Source: Tenebrio molitor (lineage: Eukaryota > Arthropoda > Insecta > Coleoptera > Tenebrionidae). Taken from it: 64,000 bases of DNA. The DNA lies in assembly GCF_963966145.1 (NCBI RefSeq), contig NC_091049.1:20832001-20896000 (forward strand), in the 5' to 3' direction. Below are positions 35,196 through 45,655 of this stretch, one piece after another. Every line of letters begins with the position of its first letter. The first letter of the stretch is position 1. Under the pieces are notes generated by a model. That model was not told the origin of the DNA. It searched no databases and worked only from the letters and a program-made list of their open reading frames with translations. Made by a program: the position numbers and the translations under genes.

Positions 35196-37613
35196 ATGTT
35201 ACGTTGCACTTTATGTCGAAAAACCTTTTTGAAATGCAATATTTTTATTTTTCATCTGAAAGTACAACATCCTTTGCAACAAACTTATTTATGTGGTTAT
35301 CAATATTGTTTACGTAAATTTTCCAATGTATTCAGTTTGAAGAAACATATGAACAGCAGTAATCATTTGGTTGTAGCCTCAAACCATATTAAGACAAGGA
35401 ACGTTTGCGTGGACAGTGACTTAAGTAATCGAAGTAATGTATCTCAAAATGACAAAGATGATAATGCTGCCATTTCTGATTTTGATGAAATAAACACTAA
35501 AGATATACCAGTTCAACTTACAGACACAGATCTGACTCGATGTCTCTTAAAATTTATTGGATCCTTATATTGTAATCCCTCCATAACAAGAAATCTTGTC
35601 CAGGAGATAATCTCACATAGTTCTGAATTAATTGATGACATACTAAACTATATTAAGATTGAGTTAACAAAAGCCTTGGATTCCAACCTTCATGGAATAA
35701 TACAGTGTATTTACAAATAACTTCAGTGTATTTGAAAACTTTAAAACAGAATATAAACGTTTTAAATACATGGAATCTGAAAAATACCTAATACAGCCAA
35801 AGTCTGTTGTTATTGGTGAAATGCCGGACAGTCGTAGAAATCCGAAAAATACAATAATCATGAGCTCAAGAAAATGTGAGGCGCAAGTAATTCCTATGCG
35901 AAAATGCTTAAAAAAATTTTTGGAACTTCCTGGCGTTTTTACCGTCATTCAATCATTTATTGTCAGTGAATCAAATAAGGATCAGGAATTGTCTAGCATT
36001 TTTTGTGGGAGCTTGTGGAAAAATCTACAACACACTTTTGGTGAAAAAATTGTTTTGCCGATTTTACTGTACTATGACGATTTTGAATCGAATAATCCTT
36101 TAGGTTCTAAAGCTGGTATACATAAAATAGGTGCCTTATACTATACAATTGCTGGCATTCCACCTTCTTTTTCTTCAACGTTAAATAATATTTTTCTTTG
36201 TCAATTAATGTACAGCTCTGATAGGTCAATGTTTGGAAATAGAAAGGCATTTAATTCATTACTTGAGGAATTACAGTTTCTAGAATCGAATGGTGTTACT
36301 TTACAACTTCCAGAAGGTAATTTGCGAGTTTACTTTTGTTTATTTGCTGTATTAGGAGATAATCTGGGACTTAACTCTTTGCTCGGATTTACTGAATCTT
36401 TTAGCAGCCATTATTTTTGTCGTAAATGTCGAAGCAGCAAAGCTGAAACTCAGGTGGCCATTTTTGAAAATTATTCCACTTTGAGGAATCAACAAAATTA
36501 TAAGCTTGACGTCGTTAACAAAGAATTTGGGGTTCAAGGTTCCTGTATTTTTAACAGTTTAAAAAACTATCACAATGTTGAAAATATCACATTTGACTTA
36601 ATGCATGACATTTATGAGGGTATTTGTAGATATGATATGGCGAAAATTATAAAACAATTGATATCAAAAAAATATATCTCACTAAATTGCTTAAATCACC
36701 GATTGAAATACTTCCAATATAACAGCAATGTTGACATAGGCAATCCTATACCAGCAGTTTCTGACCATCATCTAACTAAGGGTTGTTTAATAATGTCGGC
36801 TTCAGAAATGGCTGCTCTTGTAACTTACTTTGGAATAATAATAGGTGACAAAATACCAGAAGGAGACGAACATTGGAGGCTATATTTGTTGTTATATGAT
36901 ATAGTCGACATAATTACGAGTCCTGCAATTACAACTTCTAATTTGAGCCTTTTAAAATGTTTAATTGCCGAGCATAACAGTCTTTATCAAGAATTATTCC
37001 AAGAAGGCTTGAAACCCAAGTATCATTTTTTAGTTCACTATCCTTCAACTATGCTATGTGTTGGTCCTCTAAAACATCTATCGTCCATTCGTTATGAGGC
37101 TATGCATAAATTGTCGAAAGTTAATGCCCACATTGTTAACTCTAGAATAAATTTGCCATATACGTTATCACTAAAGTTACAATTGCGATTGGCATATAGA
37201 CTTTTGAGTAATAAGGGAATCGAAAATTCGTTTGAAACTGGCAAATTCCTTGGTACTTTACAGAATTATAACTTAAACGATGCATTTCCTACAGACTGCA
37301 TCAGTGACTTGTATGTAGTTAGTTGGGCTAAAATTAATGGAATATTCTATAAGATAAAACAAATGACGTAAGTGAACCAATTTTTGGTGTAATTCGAAAT
37401 GTTGTCACAGACTGGAGCGGTAGCGTTTACATTGTTTATGACAGTTGTGTCACTGTGGGTTTTAACAGTCACATGGCAGCATTTGAAATCGAGATTTCAA
37501 CTAAACAAAATAGAAAAAGAATTATAAAACTTAATCCACAACATTTAATTATTCCTCGATCCATTCATATAGGAATTGATGGAACACATATGATTGCAAA
37601 AATTATTCAGTAA
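35196..37613 (+). CDS. C2H2 zinc-finger / transposase-like protein of the transposon
   Basis: Starts at ATG 35196, 8 bp after the SAM gene. Two C2H2 fingers occupy residues about 3-52 (CTLC..H-x4-H; CGYQYC..H-x5-H). A candidate weak intron (35663-35726) then brings VFENFKTEYKRFKYMES into frame; an indel is the alternative. The large domain to 37371 has a CRKC knuckle, DLMHDIYEG, PKYHFLVHYP and GPLKHLSSIRYEAMHK, the spacing seen in TNP2/CACTA-type and related animal transposase-like proteins. At about 37364-37368 one base is missing; the next frame continues (EPIFGVIRNVV, GFNSHMAAFE) to TAA at 37611. With the intron and the lost base the length is 784 aa. Catalytic acids cannot be assigned with certainty by eye. 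Confidence 0.7.
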
Positions 37614-38326
37614 AGGTTTTTCGGCAATTTTATAAGCTTTTCCGTTCGTAATTTAGTTAAGTAGTCTAGTTAGAATAGTTAGTTAAGTAGTTTAGTTAGA
37701 ACTGCAATGTTACCATGTATACATAAACCAGTACGTAAGTATTTCTTAAATAAAAAAATATTTGCAAAATATATTTTTTTAATTTCCAAATATGTACATA
37801 CCTACATACCACCTATAGATAAAATATGTAAATTTCAGGAATAAACAATAAATTTGCCATTAATAAATCCTTCACAACTAACAGCCGATAATTAATTTTT
37901 CAGAAGACTATTTTGATACTCTGAAATAAACAACTATAGAACGTTCTATCCACACATTTTGCTGCAACTGTAAAGCTAGAGTACATGCTAATAAACTTGC
38001 AGTTTCTAGAAATAAATTGTAACTTCTTATAAATAAAGAAGGTAAGAAAATTAAAATATACATTTGTTGTGCGCAGTAAAGCCAACTGGAGGCTAATAAA
38101 ACTATCGAAATTTGTTCGCAATGTTTTAATTCTCACAAACAAATTTAAGTGACTCCAAATAAGCAAAACTCCAAATTTGTAATTAAGCGTCTGTGGTCAA
38201 TAGCAAACGTAATGCAATTAAATGGTTTAGTTCCTATAAATAAAAGTTTAATTCGCCGCCGGTAAAGAAATCATTTATTGGTGAATAATTAATTTTATTT
38301 ATTTGAAATAAACTGTTCTCTGTGTG
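37614..38326 (+). other. 3' subterminal region of the 7-kb transposon
   Basis: Non-coding. Short variants of a CTATAAATAAA motif recur (near 37922, 37990, 38010, 38030, 38095, 38233), possibly subterminal transposase-binding repeats. Confidence 0.4.
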
Positions 38327-38558
38327 TAGTGATTTTGTTAGCAGTACCTCGGTGGTAACTGAATTCCTTAATGGAAATTGACACTTTTTATGTTAGGTTA
38401 GGTTGTTTTCAGTTTAAGGTTATACCGTGTGTTTCAAAAAACTTCTGGTCAAGTGGGTTATGAAAAACAAAATCGTATGGCTCAGCTTGTCAAATAATAA
38501 TTAAACTGTCAGAAACGTCATTAATCGCCATAATAATTTTGTTTGTAAAATTTTATCT

Positions 38559-39219
38559 ATGAAAATCGTTTTAACTCCTGAACAAAAGATTATATTTTCG
38601 CAATGTCACCAAGATCAAAATGGGACGTGGGTATACCAAACTGAACCGGTTTTTTAAGGATTCACGGAAAATTTTCCAAATGTTGTTTATGAACGCTTTT
38701 CTGAGAATTTGAGTTAACACCGTTTCGAGAAAGTGGCAGTGTTCAGCGGAAGCCTGGAAGTGGTCGATCTAAGGTTCCTACTGAACAAAATATTGAAACT
38801 GTCCAACGTTGAATGGAAGACGAACCTCTCAGGCAACTGTCGCAGTAGACTGAGCCATCGAGCCATCAGTGTCAACTTGTCAAAAAATTGTTCAAAAGGA
38901 TCCTGAAGATTGAAGCTGAAAGGTACAGGAACAACATGTTTTCATCAAACAACTCCACCATGATGAATTGGCTCATGGGTATTTTCAACAAGACGGGGCT
39001 ACAGCGCATACAATACGGGAAACCCTTCGTTATTTGCGGCAATTTTTTTGCGATAGGTTGATCAGTCGAGATCTCTGGCCTACAAGAACGCCAAATCCTC
39101 GGCAGCTTGATTATTGCCTGTTTCCTCATTTAAATAACTCCGTTTTTAAGAAACCTGTCCACACAATTGATGATTTGAAAATCAGAATTAGGGAAGAATG
39201 CAAGCGAATAACCCCTTAG
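38559..39219 (+). pseudogene. Tc1/mariner-like (DUF4817/DDE_3 type) transposase remnant, unit A
   Basis: Begins MKIVLTPEQK (helix-turn-helix domain start), then SGR-type linker residues, breaks into several frames, and ends with an in-frame C-terminal block: HGYFQQDGATAHTIRETLRY, ISRDLWPTRTPNPRQLDYCL, VHTIDDLKIRIREECKRITP then stop at 39219. The FQQDGATAH and DLWP..P.LDYCLF segments are hallmarks of the second half of IS630/Tc1/mariner DDE transposases common in insects. The central catalytic part is deleted. The same junction is seen in units B and C. Not functional. Confidence 0.8.
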
Positions 39220-39769
39220 ATATTGGTGGGTGTTTTTTAGAACATAACCTAACATATACGATCAATTAGAAGAGGTCGCTAGATCTGAGACGGATTTTTG
39301 AACAAAAAAAATCAGACTGTCCTTATCACCACCCTAGAAGGAAACGTAAGTTACATAACTTACAGAGGAAAGTTTTAAAGATATTTTTCTTTGAATAAAA
39401 AAAAGTTTTGGTTAGAGCAATGAAAACAAGCGAAAAAAGTCAAAGCTTAATCACACAGAAAAAATGTTTAATTATGCAATTGACAATAACAAATAAACAA
39501 GTAGGTAAGAAGAAGAAAAATTAAAAATTGTAAAAAGATCGTAATAATCAATTTTATAAAAGTTGTGTATTCATGTTATTAAGAATATAAGTAAGTACAA
39601 AGTTCAGTTTTAACACTTAATAAAATTGACGATAAGTAGGTTTTACATATTAGGAATATGTAATATATTTGAGATAAGGACTTTATTTATAAAATATCGA
39701 GCATTATAAGTTATAACATAGATAATTATAGATAGATCATTAAAAAAACAGTTGACATAAATAATAAAT
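39220..39769. other. Spacer between transposase remnant and COQ5-like gene
   Basis: Duplicated in units B and C (for example TTTAATTATGCAATTGACAA). No coding content; includes the 3' flank of the COQ5-like gene. Confidence 0.6.
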
Positions 39770-41234
39770 TTAAGCTTTAATTCCAGAATGTATCGCCATT
39801 ATACCAAAACCTAGACTCTCGTATGTAACTTGTTGAAAACCTGCTTCTTCTATCATTGTCTTAATAGTTTCCTTAAAAAAAGATTCATTAATATGGTTTC
39901 ATTAAAACCCATTACCTTGTTGTAGAAACACTAAAGATAAGTATGTATAGTTGAATTTTTTTAATAAACAATTTTCAAAACGTTGTCTTGTTGGTATGAG
40001 CCAAACTGTGATTTTCATGATAATACGATTGGTCACATTGAGTGTCAACATTTTTTTATGTAACTGAGCCTGCGCCCTAACGAGCGAGAGTTTATTTCAA
40101 ATTCGAAAAGGTTTCTCCTGATTTCTCATTAAATTTGTTTTGAAAATGAATTCACGGAAGAAAGGTACGGGAAGTGAAGTGAACATAACCTTAACCATGA
40201 TTTGGTGTCAAATTGTTATACAGCTGGTCCATATGATCAAATTTTAGGGTGGTGCAGTTGGTTTTTTACGTCATTTTGACACTGACAATTGTTTATTAAA
40301 AAAATTTCACTATATATAAAAAATGGAGAATTTAGCAACAAGTTTTTAAAGATTAATTTGCCTTTTATTTAACGTATTTACCTTGTCGGGAAACTCCTTA
40401 GAACTTTCGACCAAGTAATCGAAGATTGGTTGTTGCCCCAACATACATCCCATCACTGGTAGAACATAAGAGCCGTACATATTGTAAAACCTTCAAGTGA
40501 AAATTATTTTTTATTTGATTTATTTTGTTAAGGAACTAACCCTTGAGCCAGTTTACAGTTTGTGTTGCTAGTTTCCAAACAAAGAAATTTACCACCAGGT
40601 TGTAAAATTCTATAAGCTTCTTTCAACACCTTTTCCCTGTTAGGACAACATCTTAATCCGTAACATATGGAGTAGGCATTAAACGAATCATTTTCGAACG
40701 GTGCATTTTCACCATCAGCCGTCACTAAAGTAATTAAAGAAGGATCGTAATTCGTAGCTTTAGTTTTGCATATATCCAACATCTGTTCGTTAATATCACA
40801 TACGGTGACATGACAGTTCTTTAAGTTATGATCTTTGACATATTCGAGGAACTGAATAGTTGTAGCACCTTCAAGAAATGTATAAGAGCGACAAAATTTT
40901 GAAAATCTCTGTTACCAGTTCCGCCAGCCATGTCGATGAGTTTTGTGTTGCTAGTAGGGCCTAAACGATCTATAAATGCTTTCCTCCAAATTCGATGCAT
41001 TCCCAAAGACGCAAAATCATTTATTTTGTCATAATCGAGAGCTGCATTTGTAAATATAGTCTGCTCTAAAATGAAAATTTGAAGCATCAGCAATTTAAAT
41101 TGTGTCTTCTTACTTTTTCTATCGGCATTCCGTTTCTCGTCCGCATTTGTGTTGTGTGCTGTATTCAAAAATCTTGCAGCGGAAGTGCATCTTTGCGAGA
41201 GACTTTTGCGAAGAATTATTCTGGTCACGAACAT
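39770..41234 (-). CDS. COQ5: COQ5-like C-methyltransferase, unit A (5 exons, 269 aa)
   Basis: Exons on minus 41234-41114, 41065-40916, 40868-40541, 40490-40382, 39871-39770 sum to 810 nt. The start MFVTRIILRKSLSQRCTSAA is basic and Ser/Arg-rich, a likely mitochondrial presequence. Then come the UbiE signature region YDKINDFASLGMHRIW (52-67), SAM-binding motif LIDMAGGTG (83-91), acidic VCDIN (113-117), YGLRCC (160-165), QPGGKFLCLETS (180-191) and C-terminal YESLGFGIMAIHSGIKA. COQ5 methylates the ubiquinone precursor DDMQH2 at the matrix face of the inner membrane. Oddities: the usual FG[IL]RN reads YGLRC, SFD reads SFN, EFS reads ETS, so function may have drifted. Human COQ5 is 327 aa. Intact frame; one of three near-identical paralogues. 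Confidence 0.88.
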
Positions 41235-41366
41235 TTTCGTTACAGAAGTGCAGCTAATCTTATCTAATTCCAGTTTAACCTTCTGTTATATAAGAGTTAG
41301 ATAAAATAAATAAACAATAATGCACTGTTTGATAGGTCAGTTTAAATTTCTCTTATCATATATATG

Positions 41367-41930
41367 TATATCGGGCGTTCAAATGAAATCCTGGGCTGGG
41401 AAGGCGTCAGAAACTGTCAATTGCTTTGCTTTTTTAAAGTGTAAATTGACAGTTGTAATTAGAGCATGTTGACACCTAACCTAATCTCTCGGTTTTTTCT
41501 TTCTTTGCAATGGTTTACATTAAAAATAGATTAATTAACGATTCCTATCAAAGCAAATATCAAAGGGCACCCTTTGCTAAAAACAAACATGTTCAATGGA
41601 CCTTTACATTGATAAGAGATGGAAAATATGCGCGTGAGATCTGCGCATTGTGAGAGAACAGTGACCGCTACACTTATTTCTATTGGTTCAACTCGTTGAA
41701 GTTATTTTATCTAACGGTCAACATCTTTGTTGTCTCACAGGACGCAGAATTCCTTTGCGTAGTGACGTCACTGTTCGACAAAGAGCATCCTTACTTGTAA
41801 AGGTCCATTATGTGCCGATTAAACATAAACAAATGTTAAACGGTGGGAAATTCAAACTTTGCAATGTTCCAAATGGTTTACTTTTTTCAACGTCTACTCA
41901 GCCCAGGTTTTCATTTGAACGCATGATATA
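41367..41930. mobile_element. 0.56-kb TIR element, unit A copy
   Basis: Ends TATATCGGGCGTTCAAATGA and inverted TCATTTGAACGCATGATATA pair over about 32 bp, continuing through CTGGGCTG/CAGCCCAG. It lies just upstream of the COQ5-like gene in all three units (52530-53117; truncated 60927-61289), so insertion predates the duplications. No coding potential beyond short chance frames. Confidence 0.8.
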
Positions 41931-42232
41931 ATGGCTTAGATTAGAGGTAGCGTTACTCAGTTAATTTTGGTCCGTTTTAATTATTATTCACTGTCATTTA
42001 TTATTCCTTGCATTGTGTGTGTGTATGGAGGGAAATTTTAACATTAGAGTCCGGGATTACTGTTTTTGAATTCGCTTAATATTATGGAATACATAAATTA
42101 ACATAATATACACTGCATCTCCGATTTTATCATGAGTTATTTAGACAAAATAACGGAGAGGGAAAAGGGAGAGAGTGAGAGAGAGAAAGAGAATATCTTT
42201 TTGAAAACTTGCAAAAATTTCTTTGAAGACGG
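41931..42232. repeat. Duplicated flank with GA-rich microsatellite
   Basis: Matches 53118-53350 and 61290-61632. It contains a (GA)n-like tract near 42165-42192 that differs in length between copies. Ends in GAAGACGG, where the solo LTR inserted. Confidence 0.75.
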
Positions 42233-43170
42233 TGTAAGACTTGATTTTTGCCCAAGGGCGTTATCCCTCAATATTTGATAATTAATCGATCAGACTCATC
42301 GGTACACATTAAATTAGACAATCTCAGCTACAGTCATACGATAATCTACAATCGGACTCACCTCCACCTCATTCAGTCATTCAAAGAGTAAAGCACAGGT
42401 CCGGACTCGGGTTTGCTCAATGGGACGGTACAAACATGTAAATGATAAACACCTGACACATCTGTCGCGAATCAAGGTCATACAGTGACTCACCCGGGGG
42501 ATTCCTCCCCCTAGCTTCTAACGTGATGAGGGGCTCGAACCACTGGCGTCGTCTTCAGAGCGCTACATTCCGGGGTTGCGTTGGATGGTCTGGCAGCACC
42601 TGTAATAGCCCCGTGTGCAGTTTGGGGTGCACAGCCCGCCCGTAGTCTCCACAGAGGAAGCCCGCCACGGCCAGAGTATGAGCCTACAACCCACTTCCAT
42701 ACGTCACTATCCCCCTCAGTACCTGGGAACCGGGATGACCTCATAACCTTTTGACCAGCAACGTATGATCGGTGCATTTGGTTGCCACCACCAGCCATCT
42801 CTACGAGACGCGCCCGGTCAACGGCCTAGCCGTGTCATGAGCCAAAGGTGCCCCACCCGGACATCCGGTGCTCAGGAATCATACCATGGTATAGGGAGGT
42901 TTTACGCATTAAGGTACTGATTTATAGCCCAGGTTGCCCAAACCTGTTATCACACCACTTTCGGGTCACAATTATTCACCTGCCGTCACTCTCGTACTCG
43001 TACCTTGGACAGCCCGTCGGTCGCAGCTGCCAAGCGACACTGACTCTCTCGCCTGTGGAACCGTTCAAAAATCACCCCCGAGTCAAGGACCTTTCAGAAC
43101 ATAATTTATGAGCCACATGTTTGGGGTGGAAGAGGTAGTTTTTCTGTTTCGTTTTTAAAATTATCTTACA
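42233..43170. mobile_element. Solo LTR, 938 bp
   Basis: Starts TGTAAGACTTGATTT and ends TTATCTTACA (TG...CA with short inverted tips), flanked by ACGG at 42229-42232 and 43171-43174. The unoccupied site GAAGACGGCCGCAATGTCAT is present at 53346 and 61626 in units B and C. No internal genes remain, so it arose by LTR-LTR recombination. The parent family is unknown. The middle is GC-rich; the minus open frame 42511-42798 is not a recognised protein. Confidence 0.82.
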
Positions 43171-43206
43171 ACGGCCGCAATGTCATTTTAGGTAGTACAT
43201 CGCGGT

Positions 43207-43583
43207 TGGCTTTAAAATCCTCGCTACGCTCGTATTTCAATCTGACCTCTCGGGCAATTAGAAAAGCCCAATTTACACAGAACCTCGTTGCATAAATAAC
43301 TATTATGCATTAAGGGAGATATGAACATGATTTTTCCCAGAGGTTGACGTGGTTATACACCGAGGGCCTTTGGCCCGAGGTTTACAAGTCAACCGTGGGG
43401 AAAAACATGAATATCTCCCGTGGTGCATACAATATTTTATTTTTTAGTGTCTGGACTTAAAAGTTAAAATATTCTTAAAAATATTTTGCAGGGAAGATTG
43501 CGTGAATATATGGTTGCTATAGTTTCGTTCTCACGACTTTGTTGTAAACAATGGGGAGGGCGAAAAAATTTGAAATATCCCAA
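43207..43583. repeat. Duplicated segment S2 with foldback
   Basis: Matches 54532-54905 closely. It contains a foldback at 43304-43429 in which TATGCATTAAGGGAGATATG pairs with ATATCTCCCGTGGTGCATA around a GGGCCTTTGGCCC palindrome. It joins directly to unit B at about 43583. Confidence 0.75.
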
Positions 43584-43815
43584 GCGATGATAAAATAGTG
43601 TCTGCAACTTAATCAGAAAACAACAAAGGCTTAAACAACAAAGTAAAAATACTGTAATTGTGATTAAAAGCATACATTTGAAACATCAAAGAAGTTGCTC
43701 GAAATGTCTGCCATCATTTGAATGTGCTCCATCGTGATGGTACGACATTTTTCGTCGAATTGCTAGAGGAATTTCCTCAACTAATTCTGGCAAACCTTTG
43801 CCAGCATAATATGTA

Positions 43816-43995
43816 AAGGGTGTTTTTTTTTTAATTTGGCGTCGAAGTAGGCGTTGGGGAGTCGATTGAGATCGCACCACTCGTCTAAAAGCATAAGATT
43901 TAAACAGCTGATCCGTGATCCGTAACCTGTATAGTCCGTTCACAATCGACAGTTCAACGCCTACTTCGACGCCAAATTAAAAAAAAAACACCCGT
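43816..43995. mobile_element. TA-flanked MITE, 180 bp
   Basis: Perfect-looking inverted ends of over 35 bp: AAGGGTGTTTTTTTTTTAAT then TTGGCGTCGAAGTAGGCGTT, mirrored on the right up to CACCCGT; TA at 43814-43815 and 43996-43997. Unit C lacks it at the matching point. A related core occurs at 29600. Confidence 0.85.
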
Positions 43996-44280
43996 TATAT
44001 GCCGTTCACGATCTTTTTGGGTCAGGATAGCGATAGGCTATGACCATCTAGTGATTTTGTTGGCAGTACCACGGTGGTAACTAAATTGTAAATTCCCTAA
44101 AGGAAATTGACACTTTTTGTGTTAGGTTGTTTTCAGTTTAAGGTTATACCGTGTGTTTCAAAAAATTTCTGGTTAAGTGGGTTATGAAAAACAAAAGTAT
44201 TAAAACGTATGGCTCATCTTGTCAAATAATAATTGAACTGTCATTAATTGACATAATAATTTTGTTTGTAAAATTTTATC

Positions 44281-44943
44281 TATGAAAATCGTTTTAACTC
44301 CTGAATAAAAGATTATATTTTCGCAATGGTCACCAAGATCAAAATGGGACGTGGGTATACCAAATTGAATCAAGGATTCACGGAAAATTTTCCAAAATGT
44401 TCTTTATGAACATTATTTTGAGACCTTGAGGTACACAGTTTCGAAAAACTGGCAGTGTTCAGCAGAAGGCTGGAAGTGGTCGACCTAAGGTTCGTACTGA
44501 GCAAAATATTGAGACTGTCCAACGTCGAATGGAAGACGAACCCCATTTATCTCTCAGGCAACTAGATTGAGCTATCAGTGTCAACTTGTCAAAAAATTGT
44601 TCGAAAGGATCTTGAAGATTGAAGCTAAAAGATACTCGAACAACATTCTTGATGTTTTCATCAATCAACTCCACGATGATGAATTGACTCATGCACTCAT
44701 GGATATTTTCAACAAGACGGGGCTACAGCGCATACAATACGGGAAACCCTTAGTTATTTGCGGCAATTTTTTGACGATAGGTTAATCAGTCGAGATCTCT
44801 GGCCTGCAAGAACGCCAAATCCTCGGCAGCTTGATTATTGCCTGTTTCCTCATTTAAAAAACGCCGTTTTCAAGGAACCTGTTCACACAATTGATGATTT
44901 GAAAATCAGAATTAGGGAAGAATGCGAGCGAATAACCCCTTAG
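44281..44943 (+). pseudogene. Tc1/mariner-like transposase remnant, unit B
   Basis: Paralogue of 38559-39219 with the same internal deletion and the same C-terminal block (RDLWPARTPNPRQLDYCLF; stop at 44943). Additional stops occur early. Its copy count follows the segmental duplication, not transposition. Confidence 0.8.
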
Positions 44944-45655
44944 ACATTGGTGCGTGTTGTTGAGAACATGAAGAGGAGTCTTACAAAGTGCATCGAAGTT
45001 CAAGGCTACCATTTGCTCCAAAATAATTTAAAACTTGTTGTTTATTTATTTATTGTTATCTCATTACTTGATTACACATATTGCGCGGATTTATTTGTTG
45101 ACCTGGTTACATAACCTAACTTTAATCCGATACATATATGTACCAGCAACTAGGAGAGGTCGCCAGATGTGAGACGGCTTTTTGAGCAAAAAAAATCAGG
45201 GTAGTTGCCCCGACTGCCATTATCACCACCCTGGAAGGAAGATATTTTTCGTTGAATTAAAAAAAGTCATATTTTTATAGATTAGACAAATCAAGTTGTT
45301 CTGGTTGGAGCAATCAAATCAAGCGAATAAAGTCAAAGCTTAATCACAGAGAAAAAATGTTTAATTATGCAATTGACAATAACAAATAAACAAGTAGGTA
45401 AGAAGAAGAAAAATTAAAAATTGTAAAAAGATCTTAATAATCAATTCTATACAAGTTGTGTATTGATGTTATTAAGAATATAAATACAAAGTTCAGTTTT
45501 ATTAGGAACATGTCTTTATTTGAGATAAGGACTTTACTTATAAAATATCGAGTATTATAACTTATAATATGATACTCTAAAATGTTATTAATGACTATAT
45601 TATTCTTCTAATTATAGACAGATAATTAAAAAAAGAGTTGACATAAACAATAAAT
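44944..45655. other. Spacer in unit B
   Basis: Corresponds to 39220-39769 of unit A with small indels. No coding content seen. Confidence 0.55.

Larger units (their letters stand above)
31344..38326 (+). mobile_element. TA-flanked DNA transposon coding SAM-domain and C2H2/transposase-like proteins, 6,983 bp
   Basis: Ends CACACAGA... and ...TCTGTGTG form a short TIR (8 exact bp, then decayed similarity), with TA on each side (31342-31343, 38327-38328). Units B and C hold the uninterrupted site: ACCATCTAGTGATTTTG at 44044 and ACCATTTAGTGATTTTG near 56960. Here the left flank ends ACCATCTA and the right flank begins TAGTGATTTTG, so exactly TA was duplicated. Two spliced plus-strand genes lie inside. 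CAC-type ends, TA duplication and the transposase sequence style point to the CMC (CACTA/Mirage/Chapaev) group by inference. Both genes carry a one-base break, so this copy may be inactive. Confidence 0.8.

Noticed and set aside
37368..37410. A 43-nt intron (GTAAGTG...TCACAG) at the transposase frame break
   Set aside because: Splicing leads to a stop within a few codons, while reading through in the shifted frame gives family-like sequence.
38300..38335. CACTA terminus (CACTACACACAGAG on minus) as the end of the 7-kb transposon
   Set aside because: The paralogous empty sites show CTAGTG is host sequence; the duplicated bases are only TA, so the element ends at CACACAGA.
41079..41267. Plus-strand frames opposite COQ5-like exon 1 (also 46644 and 60462)
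   Set aside because: Antisense shadows of the duplicated coding exon.
42511..42798. 95-codon minus frame in the solo LTR as a gene
   Set aside because: It lies wholly inside an LTR bounded by a target duplication; no domain recognised.
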